5,814 nt of DNA from Phycisphaerae bacterium (GTDB taxonomy: Bacteria > Planctomycetota > Phycisphaerae > SM23-33), in assembly GCA_030628445.1 (NCBI GenBank), contig DAOVQV010000115.1, positions 1-5,814 on the forward strand. The letters run 5' to 3'. Below the pieces are notes generated by a model, which saw only the letters and a list, made by a program, of their open reading frames with translations, was not told where the DNA came from and ran no database searches. A program made the translations under genes and the position numbers. Below are positions 1 to 5,814 of this stretch, piece after piece; the first letter of the stretch is position 1, and each line of letters starts with the position of its first letter.

Positions 1-748
1 CGCTGCGGCGGATACCTTCCTCGTCTGGATATCCGCGCAGGTTCCACCAGATGCCCAACGTCGGGAACACCTTGCGATCAAAGCCGATCGAAAGCATCAG
101 TCCGCCGTCCCATCCCAGCTCCACCTGGCCCGATTTGACGTCCATCAACTGCATGAAGTCGGCCGTGCCGGTTGGCTGGCTCAGTACGTACTCGGCCTGC
201 TCGGCGCCGGTGTTAGTCGGCAGGGTGGCCCCGTCTCGCATCGGGCTGATCGCTTCGCCGAAGTCCGGCAGCTTGATCGATTTGATCTTCGCCAGGGGCA
301 TGAGGGGATGGATGACGTGCATAAAGGGCATGTCACCGGCGGAGTCGTTGGTTACCTCGAAGCTCCAGGTAAGCGACGTGTCGGTGAGTATCACCTTGCG
401 GACAAGTCCCAGCGCCGGTGTCGCCTCCGGCCGGACGGAGCAGATAAGCGTATTGTCCTGTACGGTGACGTCCCACTTGCTCCAGCAAACCTCGCCGTGG
501 TCGCGAATCCGGACGCCTTTGGATCCGGGGTATTGGCACGGGCGGACCGAAGGGAAGCAGTCGTCGTATCCGTAAACGGGGCGAAGCTCGTACTCGCCGT
601 AATCTTCGCGCGGCGCGCGGAAGTTAGCCGGGGCGGTGGTTACGAGGTCCAGCCCCTCATATCGCAGCACGCTGATCCGCGCGCCGTCGTCGGGGAGGCA
701 CTGCAGATCCCACGGTCCGAATTTCATCTCGATTGTCTTATCGCTCAT
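1..748 (-). CDS. Galactose-mutarotase-like (aldose 1-epimerase fold) protein, 3' end cut off by the window
   Basis: The minus-strand frame opens at ATG 748-746 and stays open to base 1, giving 249 residues with no stop in the window. It reads as a beta-sandwich protein of the galactose mutarotase / aldose 1-epimerase superfamily. An early GYDD-CFPSV segment lies at residues 60-68, a DHGE motif at 83-86 (His84), a strand reading SFEVTN at 129-134, and an HPLMPL motif at 147-152 whose His147 matches the second catalytic His of mutarotases (HP-Y/L-F-N-L region). GIWWNLRGYPDEE at 232-244 matches the late 'W..n...P' segment. The catalytic Glu expected near the C-terminus would lie outside the window. 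No signal peptide is visible, so it is probably cytoplasmic. The ATG overlaps the TGA of the isomerase-like gene (ATGA, 748-745), which suggests translational coupling. A weak AAAGG lies about 10 bases upstream. Family assignment is fairly firm; the substrate is unknown, and it could be a binding rather than catalytic member. Confidence 0.8.
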   Translation of the reverse strand, partial: MSDKTIEMKFGPWDLQCLPDDGARISVLRYEGLDLVTTAPANFRAPREDYGEYELRPVYGYDDCFPSVRPCQYPGSKGVRIRDHGEVCWSKWDVTVQDNTLICSVRPEATPALGLVRKVILTDTSLTWSFEVTNDSAGDMPFMHVIHPLMPLAKIKSIKLPDFGEAISPMRDGATLPTNTGAEQAEYVLSQPTGTADFMQLMDVKSGQVELGWDGGLMLSIGFDRKVFPTLGIWWNLRGYPDEEGIRRS

Positions 749-2127
749 AGTGCTATCGCCTTTATTCCCGTCAGTTCGCAAAACGCCTTCAGGTCCTCAT
801 ACAGGTTTCTCCCGTATCCCAGGCACGCATATTCATTGGTCCATCCCTCCAGGAGCTGTTCGATATCGCAGTGGGCGGTGACAAACCCGTGCGGCCAGAA
901 TGGTATACCGCACTCGTTGCGTCGGGCGGCGATCTTGCTTTTCGGCGGCTCGAAGATGCTGCAACGGGTGATGATCATCTCGAACTCACCGTCATTTCGG
1001 CCCAACCTCGCCAGGACGCCCTCGCCGACCTTACAGACCAGCTGAACTGCCAGGCCGCCCGCCTCACCCTCGGTGGGAATCCCGTGCTGGGCGAACCCGG
1101 CCGGTCCTATCTTCCCGGCCAGTGACGGCGGACACGCACCGTCGCCGATGATCTTGATCTCGTTGTTGGTCTTGTCGATGTGCTGCAGGTCGCCGTAGTA
1201 GACCCGCTCCGTGCTCAGGTCGCCCATCAGCTTGACCGTAAGCAGCGTGTTGAAATCGCCCAGCGTGGACGTACCGACGCCGTCTTCCAGCATCATGCTT
1301 TGGGCAAAGCACGTCGCCGAGTACTCATCGCCCAGGCCGGGGAACGACTGGATGGTGTAGAAATCGAAGTTGTTCTTCTTCACCAGCTTCTTTAAGGCGA
1401 GGTACAAGCGGATCGACCGGTTGGAGATCTCGTCGTCTGGGACTTTCCCGGTAAAGAGCTTCTTGATCCGCGTTCGAGCCCGCAGCAGCTCGGGTTTGCC
1501 GACGGCTTTGGCGGTTTTGATAAGCTCAGTCGTGTCGCGCGAGTCTATGTCGATCCCGAAGACCTTCATCCATTGGGATGGATCGGCCCGGCCGCACGTC
1601 TGGCCCATCCCGCGCCCGCCGAACGCACCGATCGTGCTCATGTTCAGCAGGTTCTTCATGTGGGCGCCGCGGCAGTACGAGGCGATGCGCTCGATCTCCT
1701 TGGGATCCTTGTAGTCGCCATAGACGAAGCGATGTCTCAGGCCTATCTCCATCATCGCCCCGTGCAGCACCAACCCTCCGACCGGCCGCCAGCCCTGGGA
1801 ACCCGGGTTGGTCCAGATCACGATTCCCTTACCCGTGGAGGCGAAGTCGCGGATCGCCGCTATCAGCTCGGAGGCCCATATCCACGTGCCGGAAAACAGG
1901 ACAATCGCGTCGATATCGTCGGCCTTCTTGAACTTAGCGAGGCACTCCCGGGATTCGGGCTTGGTCGCCAGGACCGTCGGGTATTCGACGAGCTGCACCC
2001 CGGCGGATCGCAGGGCCTTTTTGGCGCCGGCGACTACTTTCTTGTCGATGAATGGCTTACCCATCGGATCGGCAAGGCCGTCCTTGTGCGTCCCGTACAC
2101 GATGAATCCAACCTTCGGCTTGATCAT
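745..2127 (-). CDS. L-fucose/L-arabinose isomerase-fold protein with altered metal site
   Basis: A 460-residue protein. The N-terminus (KVGFIVYGTH at 5-14, DAIVLFSGTW at 73-82, GIVIWTNPGSQGW at 101-113) fits the Rossmann-like N-terminal domains of fucose/arabinose isomerases, and residues about 250-330 fit the domain carrying the metal site. Classical members interconvert aldoses and ketoses such as L-fucose and L-fuculose with Mn2+, in the cytoplasm. Against E. coli FucI as I recall it (Glu337, Asp361, His528), Asp313 in YYGD aligns with Asp361. The Glu position, exactly 24 residues earlier, is Leu289 (TLGD), and the C-terminal Asn-His pair aligns best with Asn431-Glu432. The fold call is therefore much firmer than the isomerase activity. 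It is shorter than E. coli FucI (about 590 residues). It follows the amidohydrolase gene by 51 bp and overlaps the mutarotase-like gene by 4 bp, so it is the middle gene of an operon. The ATG at 2127 has a good ribosome-binding site. Confidence 0.82.
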   Translation of the reverse strand: MIKPKVGFIVYGTHKDGLADPMGKPFIDKKVVAGAKKALRSAGVQLVEYPTVLATKPESRECLAKFKKADDIDAIVLFSGTWIWASELIAAIRDFASTGKGIVIWTNPGSQGWRPVGGLVLHGAMMEIGLRHRFVYGDYKDPKEIERIASYCRGAHMKNLLNMSTIGAFGGRGMGQTCGRADPSQWMKVFGIDIDSRDTTELIKTAKAVGKPELLRARTRIKKLFTGKVPDDEISNRSIRLYLALKKLVKKNNFDFYTIQSFPGLGDEYSATCFAQSMMLEDGVGTSTLGDFNTLLTVKLMGDLSTERVYYGDLQHIDKTNNEIKIIGDGACPPSLAGKIGPAGFAQHGIPTEGEAGGLAVQLVCKVGEGVLARLGRNDGEFEMIITRCSIFEPPKSKIAARRNECGIPFWPHGFVTAHCDIEQLLEGWTNEYACLGYGRNLYEDLKAFCELTGIKAIAL

Positions 2128-2129
2128 GG

Positions 2130-2142
2130 CTCCTAGTCCTTT
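2130..2142 (-). promoter_or_regulatory. Ribosome-binding site of the isomerase-fold gene
   Basis: On the minus strand AAAGGA (2142-2137) lies 9 bases before ATG 2127, and a second AGGAG (2134-2130) lies only 2 bases before it. The first has the usual spacing and supports the chosen start. The double purine-rich element contrasts with the weak sites of the two neighbouring genes. Confidence 0.6.
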
Positions 2143-2178
2143 CCCATCGCAGACGAAAGCTATTGGTGTCCTTTGAAG

Positions 2179-3267
2179 CTATTGCTCGAACACGGTGCTG
2201 CCTTTCAGATCTTCTTGCAGGTGCGGGATGATCTTCATCGCGTTTTTGTAGTAGATCTTCGCCAGGACGTCTTGGGGGAGGCCAATCCCGCAGATACCCC
2301 ACCGGGCCCGCTCGAACGTACCGTCATAATCGGGCGCGAAGAAATACTCGTCAAACGTCTCCAGGAAACGGAAGTAGCATCTATACATTTCCGCGGAGGC
2401 CGGCATGTCCGAGCCGAACAGGATGCGGTCCTGGTGGCGGATAAAGAAGTCCCTCGCCGAGTAGGGCTGGCGGCCCAGCTCGTCGATCCGGGCGGAAAAA
2501 TCGACGTAGACGTTCGGGTTCTCCTCCAGGAGCTTCGAGACGTACGGGAGGTTCTCGGCGTAGTTGGCCACGTGCGGGAGGATGAACGTCGTGTCGCCGT
2601 GCCGGCGGATGACGTTGTCACGTCGGGCGAGCAGCTCGTCCTTGCGCGGAAACTTCGGGTCCGCAAAGCTCCACTGCGGATATTTTTGAAGCGACTCGTA
2701 GTGTTCGTTTTCCGGCGTGATCGGGTCGAAGAACCCGGCCGGGTCCGACTGATGCATCAGAACGGGTACGCCAAGCTCGCCCGCCTGGGCGAAGATCGGC
2801 GACAGACGCGGATCGTCCACGCCGATCAGCTTCCCGTCGCCGTCGCGAAGATGCAGCCCAAGCTCCTTGAGTATCTTCAACCCGCGAGCGCCCTGTTCGA
2901 CGTGCTCTTGCAGGATCGCCACGGCCTGGTCGACGAACTCGTCGGGGTCGGTGAACAGCGGCTCTGTCTTCGGCCGCGCGAAGTTGGCCATCGTAAACCC
3001 GTAAAACCGCCCGGGGTATCTGTCGGCGCAGTTGGCGACGAAGTCCTCGAACTTCCCTTCACCAAGGACATACCCGCCTTCAGCCCAAGATATGGAGACA
3101 TTCGCAGTCAGGTCGCAGTAGCTGAGAATCCCCACTTCGTCCATAACGGCGAGGAGCTTCTGGACGTCCCAATCACCCCAAAGGTGATTGTGAGCATCGA
3201 TGACACCGAAGGCCGCTCTTGAGGGTATCTGCTCAATGTGGACCAGATAGCAGTGCCGCTTGGTCAT
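2179..3267 (-). CDS. Amidohydrolase-2 family TIM-barrel hydrolase
   Basis: A 362-residue protein of the Amidohydro_2 group (metal-dependent TIM-barrel hydrolases or decarboxylases; some members are sugar lactonases). The barrel opens with VIDAHNHLWG, giving the HxH metal pair His26/His28. Further expected ligands follow in order: His172 (LMHQSDP), His232 (ILPHVANYAE) and Asp287 (FGSDMP). Other family-like stretches are KILKELG at 131-137, DDPRLSPI at 151-158 and DELGRQPYSARDFF at 262-275. The length is close to full for the family and nothing looks truncated. There is no signal peptide, so it is probably cytoplasmic. The ATG at 3267 is the only reasonable start ahead of HxH; its ribosome-binding site is weak (GGGA, 7 bases away). 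It is the first gene after the promoter at 3326-3354 and is followed after 51 bp by the isomerase-fold gene. In a sugar operon a lactonase-type or other sugar-acid hydrolase role is plausible, but the sequence does not fix a substrate. Confidence 0.85.
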   Translation of the reverse strand: MTKRHCYLVHIEQIPSRAAFGVIDAHNHLWGDWDVQKLLAVMDEVGILSYCDLTANVSISWAEGGYVLGEGKFEDFVANCADRYPGRFYGFTMANFARPKTEPLFTDPDEFVDQAVAILQEHVEQGARGLKILKELGLHLRDGDGKLIGVDDPRLSPIFAQAGELGVPVLMHQSDPAGFFDPITPENEHYESLQKYPQWSFADPKFPRKDELLARRDNVIRRHGDTTFILPHVANYAENLPYVSKLLEENPNVYVDFSARIDELGRQPYSARDFFIRHQDRILFGSDMPASAEMYRCYFRFLETFDEYFFAPDYDGTFERARWGICGIGLPQDVLAKIYYKNAMKIIPHLQEDLKGSTVFEQ

Positions 3268-3325
3268 GGGTCAATCCCGCAAAGTACCTTCGAAGTCCCG
3301 GCCGGTGGCCCTGAGTGGCGCCAGC

Positions 3326-3354
3326 AAAATAGCACGAACGCAGGGCAGGGTCAA
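3326..3354 (-). promoter_or_regulatory. Sigma70-type promoter for the amidohydrolase / isomerase-fold / mutarotase operon
   Basis: On the minus strand TTGACC (3354-3349) is separated by exactly 17 bases from TATTTT (3331-3326). This matches five of six bases at -35 and four of six at -10 of the sigma70 consensus, with ideal spacing. The predicted transcript would start near 3319 and carry a leader of about 52 bases to the ATG at 3267. The leader includes an 8-bp palindrome CTTCGAAG (3288-3295) and a GGCC-ACC-GGCC mini-hairpin, either of which might be regulatory. The position just before an operon and the low-GC -10 in a GC-rich background support it; there is no experimental evidence. Confidence 0.6.
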
Positions 3355-3502
3355 CCGCGTCGCAGCAGCGCGCCGGACCGGCGGGCAGGAAGGTATTCCT
3401 GAACTCGATCGGCCTGTTGGTCCATCAATTAGAGCAGTTGGCGATTGGATGTATCTGTTCCAGGGCAAGCGAGGACGCCACTGGCAAGAAGGGCGAAGCA
3501 CG

Positions 3503-3634
3503 TCACGGAATCCACGCGCGCAGCTTTGAGCGTATCGGCGAACTCGTCGGGCCGAACTGACCCGCGACGTTTTCGATAAGCTCACTGGTATGAAAACCCA
3601 AATAAACCTGCCGACAACAATGCTTATGCATCAT
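3503..3634 (-). CDS. Possible 43-codon small ORF, unrecognised
   Basis: The minus strand has a tandem ATGATG at 3634-3629, preceded 5 bases away by AAGGA (3644-3640), and an open frame of 43 codons to TGA at 3505-3503. The product starts MMHKHCCRQVYLGF and continues with a more ordinary stretch (SELIENVAGQFGP, then IRSKLRAWIP). A stop codon lies just upstream in frame, so it is not the tail of the lyase gene. Its first third uses AT-ending codons and its latter part GC-ending codons, which could mean a real small gene, a gene remnant or chance. I recognise no family. The good ribosome-binding site is the main reason to list it. Confidence 0.2.
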   Translation of the reverse strand: MMHKHCCRQVYLGFHTSELIENVAGQFGPTSSPIRSKLRAWIP

Positions 3635-3658
3635 CTGATTCCTTCACTTGGGTTTTCA
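3591..3658. repeat. 11-bp perfect inverted repeat with 46-base loop
   Basis: TGAAAACCCAA at 3591-3601 is the exact reverse complement of TTGGGTTTTCA at 3648-3658. It begins 10 bases beyond the end of the lyase CDS. The 46-base loop contains the Shine-Dalgarno sequence and start codons of the possible small ORF. The loop is too long and the tail too T-poor for a classical intrinsic terminator. It could be a regulator site pair, an RNA stem, or the ends of a tiny decayed element; the sequence does not decide. Confidence 0.5.
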
Positions 3659-3668
3659 ACAAGGCCGC

Positions 3669-5324
3669 TCACTTCACGGGCGCCTTGCTCCTTTGTGCGT
3701 AGATCACTGTGTTGTCATACGTCCGGCCCAGGCCGTCGTGGGGGCAGTGAAAGAACCCCCGGCCGCCCCAGTATTCCCACGCAGGTGTGGGTCTGCCCTG
3801 CAACGCAGCGGCCAGTTGCAGCAGCACGAGCGGCTCGACGGCATCGAACTTCGCGAATACGTGCCGGTCGCTTCTGACGAAAAACCCTTTGCGAAACTTC
3901 CGCTTTAGGATGTTATCACCGATACCCATCGCCATCATCAGGTACGGTTTGTGTTTCGTCTTCTTGTACAGCTCCAACAGCCCCAAGAGCAAGTTGGGGT
4001 TCCTGGAATGGTTCTTTGTGAGATTGAGCCTGGGATCGACCCCGCCCGGAGCGCCGATGTCCCCCAGGGTATGATAGCGGGCGACGTTGCGGGCCATTTC
4101 CCACAACTGCTCGTCGCCCGTCACCCGCCACGCCAGGGCGTATGACCAGAACGACCGCGTCAGTGGTGCCCACTTCTGGAAGTTCCGCTGATCGGGCCTG
4201 TAGTATCCCTCCCTCGCCGGCTCGAGGCCCACCAGCACATACCCATCGGTGAGCATGGGGGTCCACTCGTTTTTCTCGACATCATAAGCGCAGCTAGCGA
4301 ATGCCTTTAGATCTTCGCTCGCCCATGTGATAAACTCCTTACCCGCAGGGCCCAGCAGTTCGCCCAGCTTCAAGCGGCAAATGGCTGAGGTACCAGTGAT
4401 CGAATTGACGGATCGCGGTATGACCAGCGTCCCTTCCAGGACCAGATGGCCAGGGACCTGCTCACCGAATTGCACCTGTGCCCGATCGCCCTGAAAGTAG
4501 CGGTTGTACTGAATACCGCCCATCCCTGTCTTTGGGTTTCGCGTCTCGACGTACCGATACGCCAGCCGCTTGGCCCATACCAGCGGCGCTGCGTCGTTGC
4601 TGACCCTCGCCAAGATCGCCGCCGCGTAAATCAGGTCCGTGCCCGTCGACAGGAACGGGAGGGCTTTGCTCTTGAAGAAGATGGGCCCGCCCTTATACTT
4701 ATTGGCCCACAACCTTTTGTTCGTTCTGGTGTACTTACCATGCCGGTTCATGTCCAGGTTGGACCAATTGAGGATGTGCGCAGCCCAGAACGCCTCGATA
4801 AACTGCTTCGTCGCCTGCGGGTCGACCTGCCACATAAGCTCATAGTACGGCAGGTTGTATTTCAGCTCGTGCTTGTACCCTTCACCGACAATTCTCTCGC
4901 CGCCGGCATCGTAGATGGTATGTCCGCCCCAGTGGATCAGACCGTTGGGACTGCGGAGATTGGCGAACGCGTACTTAATCGCCATCCCGGCCGCCGCTCT
5001 ATACTTCTGCTCGCCGGTCAGTTCCGCAAGGCCGTCCAGCGTCCGGAAAAGGTTCTGCTGGGAGGCGAGGTTGGAGATGATCCACACCTCGCCCTTATGC
5101 TTCCAGATGGGTGGAGCGCGCGTATCTACATTCAGACCATCGACGAAAAGTGGCGTGTGCTTGGAGCCGTAAACATCCCGACCGTGCGCCAGCACGTTGT
5201 CGGCGAACTGACGCACCGCCTCAACGAAATGCTTCCCGTCATCCCCGCCGGCGGCGTAGGCGGCGCCGAGATGCAGCACAACACCCAACAGCAGGCACCC
5301 CGAAAGCAAGCGCCGATTTATCAC
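3669..5324 (-). CDS. Exported polysaccharide lyase family 2-like protein (putative pectate lyase)
   Basis: About 551 residues from the GTG at 5324. Numbering below is for the longer 557-residue reading from the GTG at 5342. The N-terminus has a basic start (INRR), a hydrophobic core (residues 17-27) and a likely signal-peptidase I site after AYA (28-30), so the mature enzyme is periplasmic or secreted. The body fits an all-helical alpha/alpha-barrel of the PL2 pectate lyase family (about 550 residues). Motifs in order are TPLFVDGLNVDT (63-74), SNLASQQNLFRTL (90-102), HWGGH (137-141), HELK (158-161), NRHG (199-202), and YVETRNPKTGMGG (264-276). His141, Glu159 and His201 match the metal ligands, and Arg200 the catalytic Arg, that I recall for Yersinia PL2A; the Glu-to-His spacing of 42 is identical. 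PL2 enzymes cleave polygalacturonate by metal-assisted beta-elimination. The gene lies 40 bp after the TPR gene stop. The substrate is not proven, because an uncharacterised PL2 relative could act on another uronate polymer. Confidence 0.75.
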   Translation of the reverse strand: MINRRLLSGCLLLGVVLHLGAAYAAGGDDGKHFVEAVRQFADNVLAHGRDVYGSKHTPLFVDGLNVDTRAPPIWKHKGEVWIISNLASQQNLFRTLDGLAELTGEQKYRAAAGMAIKYAFANLRSPNGLIHWGGHTIYDAGGERIVGEGYKHELKYNLPYYELMWQVDPQATKQFIEAFWAAHILNWSNLDMNRHGKYTRTNKRLWANKYKGGPIFFKSKALPFLSTGTDLIYAAAILARVSNDAAPLVWAKRLAYRYVETRNPKTGMGGIQYNRYFQGDRAQVQFGEQVPGHLVLEGTLVIPRSVNSITGTSAICRLKLGELLGPAGKEFITWASEDLKAFASCAYDVEKNEWTPMLTDGYVLVGLEPAREGYYRPDQRNFQKWAPLTRSFWSYALAWRVTGDEQLWEMARNVARYHTLGDIGAPGGVDPRLNLTKNHSRNPNLLLGLLELYKKTKHKPYLMMAMGIGDNILKRKFRKGFFVRSDRHVFAKFDAVEPLVLLQLAAALQGRPTPAWEYWGGRGFFHCPHDGLGRTYDNTVIYAQRSKAPVK

Positions 5325-5332
5325 AGCTCGTT

Positions 5333-5340
5333 TCCTCTCC
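5333..5340 (-). promoter_or_regulatory. Ribosome-binding site that decides the lyase start
   Basis: GGAGAGGA on the minus strand (5340-5333) stands 8 bases before the GTG at 5324-5322. The alternative in-frame GTG at 5342-5340 overlaps this element and has only a weak GGGG-CGG upstream. The downstream start also yields a tighter signal peptide beginning MINRRLL. I therefore prefer 5324 as the start. Confidence 0.55.
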
Positions 5341-5364
5341 ACCCGCCCCGGGAAGTAGATCCGA

Positions 5365-5814
5365 TCAGGAGGACTTTCGCCGCGCCAGTACGTGGGTGAG
5401 CCTCATTACGGCATCCTTGGCTGCCCGGTCGCGGCCCTTGGCCCTCTTCAGAACCGCTCGATAGAACCGCAGGGCAGTGTCGTCCCTGCCGGTAAGTTCG
5501 GCGACTGCGGCGAGATTGAACATTATCGCCGGATTGGCCGGGTCGGTCCTGAGGGCCTCATCAAACAGCACGAGCGCTTTTTCGTACATCCCCCAGCTTA
5601 CAGCGGCCAGGCCCTCCTCCGCCCGCTGGCCCGCCACCGGACGCAACTGCACTTGGACCCTCAGTTCCATCGGGCGGATCATTTGACAGAAGCTGTCGGC
5701 ACAATCCTCCAGGAGCTCTTTGACGATCTGATCTGCGGGGGGAACCCGTTCTGGGTCGTCGCCGCGCCCTTGCCCCTCCTTGTCTCGGACGCGCGGATCG
5801 TCAGCGGAGCTGTA
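5365..5814 (-). CDS. TPR-containing protein, N-terminal part cut off by the window
   Basis: The frame ending at TGA 5367-5365 stays open to the window edge, so only the last 149 residues are visible; the ATG at 5682 is internal, not the start. Two TPR units are clear. The first, about residues 65-95, reads AEEGLAAVSWG then YEKALVLFDEAL and DPANP. The second, about 96-125, has FNLAAVAELTGR then DDTALRFYRAVLKRA. Before them, residues about 27-62 (a predicted helix QIVKELLEDCADSFCQ, then a strand-like ELRVQVQLRPV) resemble the linker of envelope proteins in which a CsgG/LpoB-like domain precedes TPRs; that comparison is from memory and tentative. TPRs bind protein partners, so this is likely a scaffold or an envelope assembly factor rather than an enzyme. 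It is immediately upstream of the lyase gene (40 bp) on the same strand and may be co-transcribed, but a functional link is not shown. Confidence 0.75.
   Translation of the reverse strand, partial: YSSADDPRVRDKEGQGRGDDPERVPPADQIVKELLEDCADSFCQMIRPMELRVQVQLRPVAGQRAEEGLAAVSWGMYEKALVLFDEALRTDPANPAIMFNLAAVAELTGRDDTALRFYRAVLKRAKGRDRAAKDAVMRLTHVLARRKSS

Larger units (their letters stand above)
3268..3668. other. 401-bp intergenic region between lyase and amidohydrolase genes
   Basis: This is the only stretch over 300 bases without a confident gene. It holds the promoter at 3326-3354, a possible small ORF at 3503-3634 and an 11-bp inverted repeat at 3591-3658. The part from about 3585 to 3660 is visibly more AT-rich than the flanking genes. 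I see no GC-rich hairpin followed by a T-run after the lyase stop codon, so the end of the upstream transcript is not apparent. Confidence 0.6.

Noticed and set aside
51..1045. Two overlapping plus-strand frames (51-575 and 308-1045)
   Set aside because: They lie opposite the mutarotase-like gene and the end of the isomerase-fold gene, which have family motifs; the plus frames have none.
2173..3222. Long plus-strand open frame (349 codons) opposite the amidohydrolase gene
   Set aside because: The minus strand gives a complete amidohydrolase with all metal ligands; the plus frame has no recognisable motif and is a typical antisense shadow in GC-rich DNA.
3271..3585. Minus-strand 104-codon frame in the intergenic region
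   Set aside because: The product is Arg/Ser-rich without motifs, has no visible ribosome-binding site, and covers the promoter, so it is probably non-coding.
3591..3668. Intrinsic terminator after the lyase gene
   Set aside because: The only stem is AT-rich with a 46-base loop and no T-run on the minus strand, so it does not fit a rho-independent terminator.
5295..5297. Possible lipobox (LLSGC) in the lyase signal peptide
   Set aside because: The Cys lies only about ten residues from the preferred start with arginines directly before it, so there is no hydrophobic core ahead of it; the later AYA cleavage site fits better.
4446..5399. Plus-strand open frame of 317 codons opposite the lyase gene
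   Set aside because: It overlaps the well-supported lyase on the other strand and also runs over its start; the composition (Val/Arg/Pro-rich) is that of a shadow frame.

Overview
The window is a gene-dense, GC-rich stretch (roughly 60% G+C by eye) in which every gene I can support lies on the minus strand, so transcription runs from high to low coordinates. Both ends cut through genes. The mix of genes (a TPR protein, a secreted pectate-lyase-like enzyme, an amidohydrolase-2 protein, a fucose-isomerase-fold protein and a mutarotase-like protein) resembles carbohydrate loci of Planctomycetes and related PVC bacteria. That taxonomic guess is an inference from gene style and base composition; there is no rRNA or other marker here.

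Layout in transcription order. (1) 5814-5365: the C-terminal 149 residues of a protein ending in two TPR units; its frame stays open to the window edge. (2) 5324-3669: an exported protein of about 551 residues that carries, in order and with matching spacing, the His / Glu / Arg-His signature I associate with polysaccharide lyase family 2 (pectate lyase, alpha/alpha-barrel). It follows the TPR gene closely and may share its transcript. (3) 3668-3268: a 401-bp intergenic region holding an 11-bp inverted repeat, a possible 43-codon ORF with a Shine-Dalgarno sequence, and a near-consensus sigma70-type promoter (TTGACC, 17-bp spacer, TATTTT) facing the next genes. (4) 3267-2179: an amidohydrolase-2 family TIM-barrel protein. 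(5) 2127-745: a protein with the L-fucose/L-arabinose isomerase fold. (6) 748-1: the N-terminal 249 residues of a galactose-mutarotase-like protein, overlapping the isomerase-like gene by ATGA and running off the window; this gene has no stop inside the window.

Working model (inference): the exported lyase cuts a polyuronate such as pectate outside the cytoplasm. The promoter-driven set amidohydrolase, isomerase-fold protein and mutarotase-fold protein would then process a released sugar in the cytoplasm, since none of the three shows an obvious signal peptide. The most interesting point is that the isomerase-fold protein appears to have lost two of the three metal ligands of classical L-fucose isomerase, so it may catalyse something other than aldose-ketose isomerisation. 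I see no mobile element, tRNA, rRNA, CRISPR array or convincing intrinsic terminator.
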